The translations under genes were made by a program, and so were the position numbers. Shown here piece after piece: positions 16,629 through 24,555 of a stretch of 40,816 nucleotides of DNA; the stretch's first letter is position 1; each line of letters opens with the position of its first letter. Source of the stretch: Lachnospiraceae bacterium. GTDB lineage: Bacteria > Bacillota > Clostridia > Lachnospirales > Lachnospiraceae. The DNA is taken from assembly GCA_024684055.1 (NCBI GenBank), contig JAIKXN010000143.1, positions 1 through 40,816 of the forward strand, read 5' to 3'. The notes beneath the pieces are model-generated. The model was not told the DNA's origin. It worked only from the letters and a program-made list of their open reading frames with translations, and ran no database searches.

Positions 16629-18248
16629 ATGAAAAACAAAAAATATCCTTATTATACCGACCTTGAGGAAATTTCTGACTTAAAAGACCTGATCCTTACG
16701 AAAGCTGCTGACTTTCCCGAAAAGATCGCTTTCGTTTATCCCTGCGAAACCGGAGAAATGAGAAAAACTTTTTCCGATCTTAAGGAAGACGTTAATGCTT
16801 TCGGTACCTGGTTATACAGTAATAAAATCAAAGACAGACATGTCGCCGTCATCGGAAAGAATTCGTACGAATGGCTTGTTGCTTTTCTCGCATGCGTAAA
16901 CGGCGGAAATGTAGCGGTAGCCATTGACAAAGGACTTCCCTCCGAAGAGATCAATACTCTTGTTGAACACGGCGATTGCGATTATGCACTCGTTACCGAC
17001 CAGTTCGTTGAAAAAGTAACTACCAAAAAAGTCAAGAAAGTCATCGATCTCGGTACTTTCGACACAATTCTCTACGAGGGAAGAAAACTTCTTCGTGCCA
17101 AAAACAACGAATTCCTGAAATATCAGATAGATCCCGACAAAACGGCGGCAATCCTCTTTACTTCCGGAACAAGCGGAAAGAGCAAGGGCGTTGAGCTTAC
17201 AAACCACAATATCGCTTTCGAATTAAACAGAACATGTATGCTCTACAAACCCGAAGGAAACGTTCTTGCGGTTCTTCCTTTCCACCATGCTTTCGGTCTT
17301 ATCGTGGGTATTTTCATGCCTCTCAATTACGGAAAGTCGATATATATCAACAAGAGTCCCAAGTATGTTAAGAAAAATCTTCAGGATTTCAAGCCTCAGA
17401 CAATCTTCCTCGTACCTCTCTTCGTTGAATTCTTCCACAAGCAGATATGGGCCGAGATTGAGAAAAAGGGTAAAACAACACAGATCAAAGGTCTTATGAC
17501 CACAACAGATCTGCTTTTAAAAACCGGTGTCGATGTCAGAAAGAAAACTTATACCGCCATCCACAAGGTATTCGGCGGAGAACTTGATTATATCATCTGC
17601 GGCGGTGCCGCGCTTGACCCCATGTATGTAAAAGAATTCAGAACCTGGGGTATCGAAATCCTTAACGGCTACGGAACTACAGAATGTTCACCCTGTACAG
17701 CCGTAAACAGACCTTTCCATCACAAAGACGGAAGTGTCGGACAGATGGTTCCCGGTCTTGAAGTAAAAGTATCCGAAGAAGGTGAAATTCTCTTTAAGGG
17801 CGACCTCGTAATGAAGGGATACTACAAAGATCCCGAATCAACTGCGGCTGCCATTACCGACGGCTGGTATCACACGGGCGACCTCGGATATGTTGATGAA
17901 GACGGCTTCATCATCCTTACCGGACGTAAGAAAAACCTTATCATCTTATCCAACGGCGAAAACCTCTCTCCCGAAGAACTCGAAGGCAATCTTGCCAGAG
18001 ATCCTCAGGTACGCGAAGTTCTCGTTTACGAAGAGGACGGTAAGATCGTTGCGGAAATCTATCCCGAAGAAGATTACTTCGACAATTATGATTATTTCAA
18101 CGAATTAAAAGAAAAGATCAACAATAAGCGCCCCATGTACAAGCGCATCGCTGTAATCAAGCTTCGTAAGGAAGAGTTCATAAAGAATGCGAGCATGAAG
18201 ATCGTAAGATACTTAAATATCCCTTCGGCTCAGAAAAACGATCAGTAA
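16629..18248 (+). CDS. AMP-forming acyl-CoA synthetase (long-chain fatty acid-CoA ligase-like)
   Basis: A 539-aa ANL-superfamily enzyme. The P-loop motif TSGTSGKSKG (178-187), the NGYGTTECSP adenylate motif, the YHTGDLGYVDEDG hinge region and the C-terminal A10 lysine region (ASMKIVR) are all present. It activates a carboxylic acid as acyl-AMP and transfers it to CoA or another thiol; acid specificity cannot be read. The ATG at 16629 is preferred over a TTG 60 nt upstream because TTGGAG sits 7 nt before it. Its neighbour across the divergent promoter is a patatin-like lipase. The response regulator starts 107 nt downstream with no clear terminator between. Confidence 0.9.
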   Translation: MKNKKYPYYTDLEEISDLKDLILTKAADFPEKIAFVYPCETGEMRKTFSDLKEDVNAFGTWLYSNKIKDRHVAVIGKNSYEWLVAFLACVNGGNVAVAIDKGLPSEEINTLVEHGDCDYALVTDQFVEKVTTKKVKKVIDLGTFDTILYEGRKLLRAKNNEFLKYQIDPDKTAAILFTSGTSGKSKGVELTNHNIAFELNRTCMLYKPEGNVLAVLPFHHAFGLIVGIFMPLNYGKSIYINKSPKYVKKNLQDFKPQTIFLVPLFVEFFHKQIWAEIEKKGKTTQIKGLMTTTDLLLKTGVDVRKKTYTAIHKVFGGELDYIICGGAALDPMYVKEFRTWGIEILNGYGTTECSPCTAVNRPFHHKDGSVGQMVPGLEVKVSEEGEILFKGDLVMKGYYKDPESTAAAITDGWYHTGDLGYVDEDGFIILTGRKKNLIILSNGENLSPEELEGNLARDPQVREVLVYEEDGKIVAEIYPEEDYFDNYDYFNELKEKINNKRPMYKRIAVIKLRKEEFIKNASMKIVRYLNIPSAQKNDQ

Positions 18249-18354
18249 TCAGCATTCAATTACTGCTGTCAGAACAATCATTATGCTGTTGCCGGTTTAA
18301 CCATGAAATGAAGATTCGATCATTTCCGGGCCTGTAACAGACACCCAGGAGATT

Positions 18355-19035
18355 ATGTTTAATATTCTTGTTGTTGAAGATAATAAGAATACGGCGAGAC
18401 TTATGGAAGTCGTTCTCACTCAGAACGGGTACTGTGTTTTGCATGCCTCAAACGGTGAAGAAGCCCTCCGAGTCCTTGACGACAAACATATCGACCTTAT
18501 CCTCGTGGATATAATGATGCCGGTTATGGACGGCATTACTTTTACAAGAGTCCTTCGAAACAGCGGCTCCAAGATTCCCATTATCATGGTTACCGCTAAA
18601 GATTCGCAGGAAGACATAAGAAAAGGATTTTTAACCGGCACAGACGATTACATGGTTAAACCCATAGATGAGTTTGAGCTGGTTTTAAGGATCCAGGCAC
18701 TTTTAAGAAGAGCCAACATTGCCGCAGAGCATGAACTTACGATCGGAAATACCGTTCTTTTGTATGATTCTTTTACTGTTCGCGAAAACGGTGTCGATTA
18801 CGAACTTCCGAGAAAGGAATTTCAGCTTCTTTTCAAGCTCCTTTCCTACCCCAACAAAACTTTTACTAGAAGACAGCTGATGGAAGAATTCTGGGATTCC
18901 GAAACTCAGTCCGAAGAGCGTACAGTCGATGTTCACATCAACCGTCTGAGAGACAGATTCAAAGAAAATAACGATTTTGAAATAGTTACCGTAAGAGGCC
19001 TCGGATATAAGGCCGTCAAAAAGGAAAATGTATGA
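18355..19035 (+). CDS. OmpR-family response regulator
   Basis: A 226-aa regulator with a receiver domain (E8-D9 acidic pocket, phosphoacceptor D52 in LVDIMMP, switch T in MVTAK, and the K of MVKP) and a C-terminal winged helix (about 130-224, ending TVRGLGYKAV). AGGAG lies 3 nt before the ATG, which is closer than usual. The stop overlaps the kinase start (ATGA), so regulator and kinase are translated as a pair. Target genes are unknown; the adjacent synthetase or the convergent MATE exporter are possibilities only. Confidence 0.93.
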   Translation: MFNILVVEDNKNTARLMEVVLTQNGYCVLHASNGEEALRVLDDKHIDLILVDIMMPVMDGITFTRVLRNSGSKIPIIMVTAKDSQEDIRKGFLTGTDDYMVKPIDEFELVLRIQALLRRANIAAEHELTIGNTVLLYDSFTVRENGVDYELPRKEFQLLFKLLSYPNKTFTRRQLMEEFWDSETQSEERTVDVHINRLRDRFKENNDFEIVTVRGLGYKAVKKENV

Positions 19036-20132
19036 AAAACCTGGTTAAAAAAGCATCCGTATCGATTGGAAATCTTATTAACAAGCTGATCGAAAGTATC
19101 ATCTTTCGAATCAGCTTTTTTACAATATTCGCGCTGACGGTTTCGAACGTTCTCGCCGGCGGCATAATGATGATCCTGTACAACACTCCCTTAAAAGAGC
19201 GTTGGGGACTCACTCCTCTTACTCTGACCATAATCGTTCTTGCCTTCAGTTACGTTTCCTCATCTGTTTTCTCGATCATCATAAACAGAAACGTTTTCCT
19301 GCCTTTGAGAAAACTTACACGTATCACAAGACAGGTCGCAGACGGAAATTATAACGTAAAACTTGACGGCATTACCAATTTTTTCACCGAACGGACCGAC
19401 CTCGGTAAGCTTGTTGAAGCTTTCGACGACATGACTCACGAACTTTCTTCAACGGAAATCTTCAGAAATGATTTCATCCACAATTTCTCGCACGAATTCA
19501 AAACCCCTATCATTTCGATAAGCGGCTTCGCAAAACAGCTTTACAACGGCAATCTGACACCCGAACAGCAGAGCGAATTCGCCAAAATAATAATGGACGA
19601 GAGTGAACATCTCGCCAACATGTCTTCAAACGTACTACTTTTGTCAAAACTCGAATCACAGGAAATCATATCCGATAAAGAAGACTTCAGTCTCGACGAA
19701 CAGTTAAGAACCTGCATGCTTCTTTATGAAGAACAATGGAGCGAAAAGAACATCTCCATCGATATGGATCTTGAAGAAATAGATTATTTCCAGAGCAAGG
19801 ATCTGCTTTATCACGTCTGGATGAATCTTATCGGCAATGCCGTAAAATTCACGCCCGAAAGCGGAAACATCACAGTAAAGGCGTCAAAATCAGGAGAATT
19901 AATCGTTGTAAGCGTCTCCGATAACGGTATTGGAATGGACGAAGAAACCGTAAGTCATGTTTTTGAAAAATTTTACCAGGGTGATACGTCGCACGCTACT
20001 TCCGGTAACGGTCTCGGTCTCTCCCTGGTAAAAAGAATTCTCGATATGATGGATGGCAGAATATCCGTTATTTCCGCACGCGATAAAGGAACCACTTTCA
20101 CGGTCTCCTTACCGCTAAACACACAAAACTAG
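19032..20132 (+). CDS. Sensor histidine kinase (two TM, short loop, HAMP)
   Basis: A 366-aa membrane kinase. Two transmembrane segments (about 25-49 and 63-85) are joined by a loop of only about 12 residues, so it probably senses a signal in or near the membrane. A HAMP region (about 86-138), the dimerisation and phosphorylation helix with H154 (FSHEFKTP), and the ATPase domain follow, with NLIGNAVKFTP, DNGIGMDEE and GNGLGLSL. It overlaps the upstream regulator gene by 4 nt. Its TAG stop shares a CTAG with the stop of the convergent MATE gene. Confidence 0.92.
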   Translation: MKNLVKKASVSIGNLINKLIESIIFRISFFTIFALTVSNVLAGGIMMILYNTPLKERWGLTPLTLTIIVLAFSYVSSSVFSIIINRNVFLPLRKLTRITRQVADGNYNVKLDGITNFFTERTDLGKLVEAFDDMTHELSSTEIFRNDFIHNFSHEFKTPIISISGFAKQLYNGNLTPEQQSEFAKIIMDESEHLANMSSNVLLLSKLESQEIISDKEDFSLDEQLRTCMLLYEEQWSEKNISIDMDLEEIDYFQSKDLLYHVWMNLIGNAVKFTPESGNITVKASKSGELIVVSVSDNGIGMDEETVSHVFEKFYQGDTSHATSGNGLGLSLVKRILDMMDGRISVISARDKGTTFTVSLPLNTQN

Positions 20133-21499
20133 TTTTCTTTCTTTTCCACTACTGCTTTTCCGTACCACTTCTTCCGGTACCAGTAGATCATGACAATAAT
20201 GCCCCGGATACATTCATCGGTCGCCGTACCCATAAAGATACCGGCAACACCGAGTCCCGCCAGTACGCCAACGCCGTAACCTACTGTAAGTCCGAGTCCC
20301 CACATCGTACAGAGTCCGACGATAAGCGGGTATATATATGCACCTGCCGCTTTAAGCGAACAGATAAAAGTCATATTAAGGCATCTTCCGATCTCAACGA
20401 AAATATCCACAAGCATAATGGAACATCCGATGGCTATTATCGCCTCATTATTTGTAAAGATTCTCAAAGTCCAGGGACAGATAAGCCTGTTTATCGTTGC
20501 AAGAGCAATGGTTATGGGCATGGAAGTAAGCAGAGTCTTAAACACTCTCTTGTATGCCAGTTCTTCTTTTCCCGCACCGACAAGATGTCCGGTAATGATC
20601 TGCGTCGCCATTGCCGACGAATTCGAAAAGAGCATCGCAAACGAGATCAGCGAGTTACAATACACCCTCGCATTTACCGAATCGTTTCCCATTCCGTTTA
20701 TAAATGACAAAAGACACATCTGATAAAGATTGTAGGAAAGGTTCTCGCCCGCCGAGGGAAGACCGATCTTAATCATCTTCATTAAGAGTCCGAACGGGAA
20801 CGGCTTCAGGTATCGAAGCGAAATCTTTCCGATCTTAACAGCGTAAAATACAACGAAAGCTGCAATTACAGCCACAGCCCTGGCAGCCACAGTGGATATT
20901 GCAACACCTGCTACACCCATGTTGAGGTGCTTTAACGGTCCGTATAAGAAAAGATAGTTTCCGCCGATATTGATGACATTAATTGCTATGGAAATATACA
21001 TACCGACTTTCGGAAATCCGTTACAGCGAAGGATCTGTATAAGTACGTTGTAAACAGCCATAAGGAAACTTCCGCCGCCGACTATGTAAATATATGTCAT
21101 GCAGTGAGGTCTCATTTCGGGCGAAACCTGCAAAAATGCCATAAAAACGGGATTTGCGAGCACGATTCCGATACTTAATAACGTTCCGAATGTCGCATTA
21201 AACATTATCGCAACCGTGTATATCATATTCATTTTATCGTATTGTTTTGCACCCAGATACTGAGCAACTACAACTCCGGTCGCCGTAGCAATGATATTAA
21301 ACAGAATGTTTAACATAAACATAATGTTGTTGGCATTTCCGACTGCGCCCACCGCATATTCATCGTAGTGGCTTAACATCAGTGTATCGATGTTGTTGAG
21401 CATCGTACCCAGTAACAGCTCAAGAAACATAGGTCCCGCTATGACAAGAAGCGGTGTATTTTCATTTATCTGAGGTGCTTCTTTAACTTTTCCGCTCAT
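20129..21499 (-). CDS. MATE-family efflux transporter
   Basis: A 456-aa polytopic protein with about 12 hydrophobic segments in two halves, the pattern of MATE (MatE, NorM/DinF-like) exporters. These expel drugs or other small molecules using Na+ or H+ gradients. An early MFLELLLGTMLNNIDTLMLS-like segment and the VVAQYLGAKQYDKM loop are typical. The ATG follows TGAGGAATT. It converges on the kinase gene with a 4-bp overlap at the stops. Substrate is unknown. Confidence 0.92.
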   Translation of the reverse strand: MSGKVKEAPQINENTPLLVIAGPMFLELLLGTMLNNIDTLMLSHYDEYAVGAVGNANNIMFMLNILFNIIATATGVVVAQYLGAKQYDKMNMIYTVAIMFNATFGTLLSIGIVLANPVFMAFLQVSPEMRPHCMTYIYIVGGGSFLMAVYNVLIQILRCNGFPKVGMYISIAINVINIGGNYLFLYGPLKHLNMGVAGVAISTVAARAVAVIAAFVVFYAVKIGKISLRYLKPFPFGLLMKMIKIGLPSAGENLSYNLYQMCLLSFINGMGNDSVNARVYCNSLISFAMLFSNSSAMATQIITGHLVGAGKEELAYKRVFKTLLTSMPITIALATINRLICPWTLRIFTNNEAIIAIGCSIMLVDIFVEIGRCLNMTFICSLKAAGAYIYPLIVGLCTMWGLGLTVGYGVGVLAGLGVAGIFMGTATDECIRGIIVMIYWYRKKWYGKAVVEKKEN

Positions 21500-21559
21500 A
21501 ATTCCTCATTAATTCAATCGTATTTTACAGTTTTTAAAAATATCTGCATAAAAGCACAT

Positions 21560-21587
21560 ATTATCCTTTATCCTGAATCACAAGCAA
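21560..21587 (-). promoter_or_regulatory. Candidate MATE promoter
   Basis: TTGCTT (21587-21582), 16 nt, GATAAT (21565-21560) on the minus strand, placing the start about 53 nt before the MATE ATG. The -35 box is a moderate match. Confidence 0.4.
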
Positions 21588-21664
21588 TAATAATATATTT
21601 TTTTCGACGTCACAAGTGCATTACCATATAAAGATAGATTTTTACAATTTTTAAAATGATTTGT

Positions 21665-21725
21665 GCAAATAATAAACAAAACCCCTGAAGGAGACTTCGG
21701 ATATTTCCGGTGTCTTCTCCGGGGG
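21665..21725 (-). terminator. Terminator after the YesL-fusion gene
   Basis: A long hairpin (21682-21725): on the minus strand CCCCCGGAGAAGAC pairs with GTCTCCTTCAGGGG with two mismatches, and an inner CCGG/TCCG stem extends it. The T-rich run TTTTGTTTATTATTT follows directly. It ends the transcript of the YesL-fusion gene after a 3' region of about 245 nt that contains tandem repeats. No plus-strand gene precedes it. Confidence 0.75.
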
Positions 21726-21763
21726 AATATATCATTTTTTCAGTTAATCAGATAATTATCACT

Positions 21764-21913
21764 GCTTCAGCCAAAGCCGTCTTTCTTTTATCCGAAAATG
21801 CATTCTGCCAAAGCCACTTTTCTTTTATCCGAAAATGCATTCTGCCAAAGCCGACTTTCTTTTTCTGTAAATGCATTGTGTCAAATCCGTCTTTCTTTTT
21901 CTGTAAATGCATT
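21764..21913. repeat. Four tandem 36-37-bp repeats with AATGCATT palindromes
   Basis: Four imperfect head-to-tail copies of a 36-37-bp unit (GCCAAAGCC, then a CTTTCTTTT tract, then GAAAATGCA or GTAAATGCA), with a degenerate fifth copy after them. Each unit junction holds the palindrome AATGCATT, at 21797, 21834, 21870 and 21906. The array lies between the stop of the YesL-fusion gene and its terminator, so it is transcribed as 3' untranslated RNA. There are no unique spacers, so it is not CRISPR. Confidence 0.85.
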
Positions 21914-21969
21914 GTGTCAAAACTGTTTGGATTTATCAGAAAAATATTTCAGGCAAATATTTTCTGTTT

Positions 21970-23373
21970 TTATCTGAAAATATACTCAAAGAATTTGTCG
22001 TCGGTTTCTTTTTCTCTCTTGTTTAATGTAAGAAGCAGATAAACTCCCTCGCCGCTCTGTGAGGAAATGCCAAATTTCTCGCAGGTTGCTTCGGGAAGTC
22101 TGATGGCATTTATGTAAGTCTGACCTTCAAGTGCATGATTCTCTTCCACTGCTTCTTCATCATATGCGATAAAGTAACAGTCTTCATCGCTGAATCCGTA
22201 AAGGGACGCATATTCACCGATATTCTTGTAACAGTCAAACTGCTCGTAATGCTCTATAAGGTGCGCATCCACGAGGAAATAATCATAAGCTCCGATGATA
22301 ACGGAAGCCATAATTGCCTGATCCTGTGTGGGATCTGCAACCGGCATCGGGTTTTCTTCGTCAAAATCAAGAATAAGTTCGGTCAGCTGAATCTCTTTCT
22401 TGTGTTTGTTGGTCACCCATTCATCAAGAAGTTCATCCGTAAGAAGCTTCTCTCCGTCCTCGGTTACATTGACGTAAATAAGACCGCCGGAGTAAAGAAC
22501 ATCTTTCTTGTCAAGAAACGCATCATATATGAACCAGAGAACGAAAACTATAACAAGTATAATAAGGATTGTCTTTCCGAGATAGTAATCCTTGAAGAAC
22601 TGAATTTTCTCCGGGAAAGTAAGATTCTTGAAGGTTTGTTTTTCTGCCTCAACCTTTCCTTTGAGTGTATGCTCGTCAGGTCTTAAGACAAGCGGTTCGC
22701 TTTCTTCATAATTTTCGGCTTCTTCTTCAGCCTTCTTTTCTTCTTCCTCTTTCTGAATCTTGTCTTCGAGTTTCTTAAAGCCTTTTATGACCGCAAGATT
22801 CACATAGTACAAAGCCGAGGTGGTTCCGAATAACAAAATGAGAGGAAGCCATCTTGCATACCATACGCATGCAATCACGGTTATTACTTCGAGTGCGGCA
22901 ATAAGAATAAGTTTAAAGAAATTAAGGAAGGAAAAAATAACCGCTCCCTTAAATGCCTCTTTAAGTGTCAGCTGAAATCTTGCTATAAAGGGGAATATCG
23001 TCATTGTCGTAAATATGGCAAGAAGCGATATAAGTCCGACTCCGATAAGATAGATATTGTTTACGGTGCTTATGCCCTTTACTGCGATTATCCAGTACCA
23101 GTCAACTCCGAGTACCGCGAGTATAACAAGAAGGATGAGCCAGGCAATCGTTGACTGCCTGAAGTTTTCCTTAAAGGATTTGAAGTAAGGCTTAAACAAA
23201 GTCCCTTCCTCACCTCTTATTATCTTCATCGAAACGTAATATTTCGCTGTTGTCGCAGCTCCGTATGTTACTATCGGAATACTTAAAACCAGGGTCAGCA
23301 GATTTAAAATAATCAGATCCGCTACCTTTCCTATGAAATTCATTACGGGAGAATCAAACTTAAATATATTCAT
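21970..23373 (-). CDS. YesL/DUF624 membrane protein fused to an extracytoplasmic C-terminal domain
   Basis: A 467-aa protein. Residues 1-200 are a YesL (DUF624) domain with about five membrane segments and the typical start MNIFKFDSPVMNF. A highly charged Glu/Lys linker (201-250) leads to another membrane helix (about 267-284) and an acidic domain (290-467) that I do not recognise. B. subtilis YesL has about 209 aa, so the second half is an addition. I chose the ATG at 23373 (AAAGGTAG upstream); a TTG reading at 23484 would begin inside the preceding terminator. YesL proteins usually lie beside sugar ABC transporters, as here, but their role is unknown. Confidence 0.85.
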   Translation of the reverse strand: MNIFKFDSPVMNFIGKVADLIILNLLTLVLSIPIVTYGAATTAKYYVSMKIIRGEEGTLFKPYFKSFKENFRQSTIAWLILLVILAVLGVDWYWIIAVKGISTVNNIYLIGVGLISLLAIFTTMTIFPFIARFQLTLKEAFKGAVIFSFLNFFKLILIAALEVITVIACVWYARWLPLILLFGTTSALYYVNLAVIKGFKKLEDKIQKEEEEKKAEEEAENYEESEPLVLRPDEHTLKGKVEAEKQTFKNLTFPEKIQFFKDYYLGKTILIILVIVFVLWFIYDAFLDKKDVLYSGGLIYVNVTEDGEKLLTDELLDEWVTNKHKKEIQLTELILDFDEENPMPVADPTQDQAIMASVIIGAYDYFLVDAHLIEHYEQFDCYKNIGEYASLYGFSDEDCYFIAYDEEAVEENHALEGQTYINAIRLPEATCEKFGISSQSGEGVYLLLTLNKREKETDDKFFEYIFR

Positions 23374-23406
23374 TCCCAGACTACCTTTCAAAAAAATGCA
23401 AGTCTT

Positions 23407-23435
23407 ATTATAGCAATCGAAATAATATCGTGCAA
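23407..23435 (-). promoter_or_regulatory. Promoter for the YesL-fusion gene
   Basis: A perfect TATAAT (23412-23407) with TTGCAC (23435-23430) 17 nt upstream, on the minus strand, start near 23400. The -35 overlaps the last of three phased 11-bp repeats. It lies downstream of the transporter terminator, so this gene has its own control. Confidence 0.65.
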
Positions 23436-23464
23436 ATAATTTGCGAATAATTTGCAAATAATTC
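23432..23464. repeat. Three phased 11-bp direct repeats at a promoter
   Basis: GCAAATAATTT, GCGAATAATTT and GCAAATAATTC stand back to back at exact 11-bp spacing, abutting and overlapping the -35 box of the YesL-fusion promoter. One-helical-turn direct repeats are what OmpR/PhoB-type regulators and some others bind. The binding protein is unknown. Confidence 0.7.
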
Positions 23465-23468
23465 ACAG

Positions 23469-23508
23469 AAAAAACCCGCTTCAAAGATATTAATTATTTT
23501 GAAGCGGG
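23469..23508 (-). terminator. Strong terminator of the sugar ABC transporter operon
   Basis: An 11-bp perfect stem (CCCGCTTCAAA / TTTGAAGCGGG, arms 23498-23508 and 23475-23485) is followed on the minus strand by six T residues (23474-23469). It lies 24 nt past the last permease gene. Confidence 0.92.
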
Positions 23509-23532
23509 CCATTTATTATAGCAGAAATTTGG

Positions 23533-24540
23533 TTAACCTTTTACTCCACCGATTGTAAGTCCGGTTACGAAATATCTCTGTAAGAAAGGGTAAACACAGA
23601 TAATGGGAACCATTGTAACAACCGATGCCGCCGATCTAACGCTGACAGTTGTAACCTGCGTACTTGCAGCTGCCTGTGTAGCGGATGTACCAGCGTTACC
23701 ACCCTGCTTGGAAACAGAACTTAAGAGTTTCATCAACTCGTACTGAAGTGTTGTATACTCGGGTTTAAGTCTGTTGTAAAGCATTGCATCGAACCATGAG
23801 TTCCACTGCCATACAGCTACGAACAAAGCAATTGTAGCGTAAACCGGTTTACAAAGAGGAGATATAATTCTCAAAAAGATTGTTAAATATCCTGCACCGT
23901 CAAGCTGTGCGGACTCTTCAAGTTCATCAGGTAAGTCTTCCATGTAAGTTCTTAATACCATTACGTTGAAAGCACTTATCATACCGGGAACAACGTATAC
24001 CCAGAATGAACCTGTGAGGCCTAAATATTTGTAAAGCACCATGACGGGAACCATACCGCCGTTAACGTACATTGTAATTACCCAGAAAAGTGAAAGACTT
24101 GATCTGAATAAAAATCTTCTACGGCTGATAACGAATGCAAGAAGTGCATTTGCTATCAATGATGTAAGTGTTCCGAGAAGTGTTCTGAAAACAGTAATCT
24201 TTGCACCTACAAGAAAACCGTGCATATTGAATACAGTCTTATAACTTTCGAATGAAATCTTTCTGGGAAGGAGGTAAATACCGCCTCTAAGAGCATCAAG
24301 ACCATCGTTGAATGAATATGCAACCGTATTAAGAATGGGATAAAGAGTAATTACCGTAAATACTACAAGGAAGATGGTATTGATGATAACGAATGCCCAT
24401 CCGCCTGCATCCATACGCTTTGTATTCTTCTTTGCCATTCTTTTAAGTCTTTTGATCTCGTCAGCAGTAAGGTCTGACTCTCCGCCGTGTGTGGCGCCGT
24501 AATTTAACGCAAATTCGTCGTTTTTCTTATTAATACTCAT
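23533..24540 (-). CDS. Carbohydrate ABC transporter permease (CUT1, LplC/YtcP-like)
   Basis: A 335-aa inner-membrane subunit with about six transmembrane segments. The EAA loop that contacts the ATPase reads ELEESAQLDGAGYLTIF. The N-terminal 45 residues are hydrophilic and cytoplasmic. With the neighbouring permease and binding protein it forms an importer of the type that takes up complex oligosaccharides. No ATPase gene is present; such systems normally share an MsmX-type ATPase. A strong AAGGAGG lies 9 nt before the ATG, and a 15-nt gap separates it from the preceding permease. An Ala/Ser/Thr-rich insert near 270-295 (GGNAGTSATQAAAS) is unusual. Confidence 0.92.
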   Translation of the reverse strand: MSINKKNDEFALNYGATHGGESDLTADEIKRLKRMAKKNTKRMDAGGWAFVIINTIFLVVFTVITLYPILNTVAYSFNDGLDALRGGIYLLPRKISFESYKTVFNMHGFLVGAKITVFRTLLGTLTSLIANALLAFVISRRRFLFRSSLSLFWVITMYVNGGMVPVMVLYKYLGLTGSFWVYVVPGMISAFNVMVLRTYMEDLPDELEESAQLDGAGYLTIFLRIISPLCKPVYATIALFVAVWQWNSWFDAMLYNRLKPEYTTLQYELMKLLSSVSKQGGNAGTSATQAAASTQVTTVSVRSAASVVTMVPIICVYPFLQRYFVTGLTIGGVKG

Positions 24541-24555
24541 CTTTTACTGCCCTCC

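Noticed and set aside
18249-18354. Possible terminator (CAGCAT / ATGCTG) between synthetase and response regulator
   Set aside because: The stem is only 6 bp around a loop of nearly 30 nt with no U-tract, so I could not support a terminator.
21764-21913. Possible CRISPR array
   Set aside because: The repeats are directly tandem with no unique spacers, and there are no cas genes nearby.
21710-22042. Plus-strand 110-aa open frame over the tandem repeats
   Set aside because: It is made by the repeat units themselves (Phe/Cys/Lys-rich repeats), has no ribosome site and overlaps the end of the YesL-fusion gene on the other strand.
23374-23484. TTG start extending the YesL fusion by 37 residues
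   Set aside because: It begins inside the upstream terminator stem and runs across the gene's own promoter; YesL proteins start at MNIFKFDSP-like sequence.
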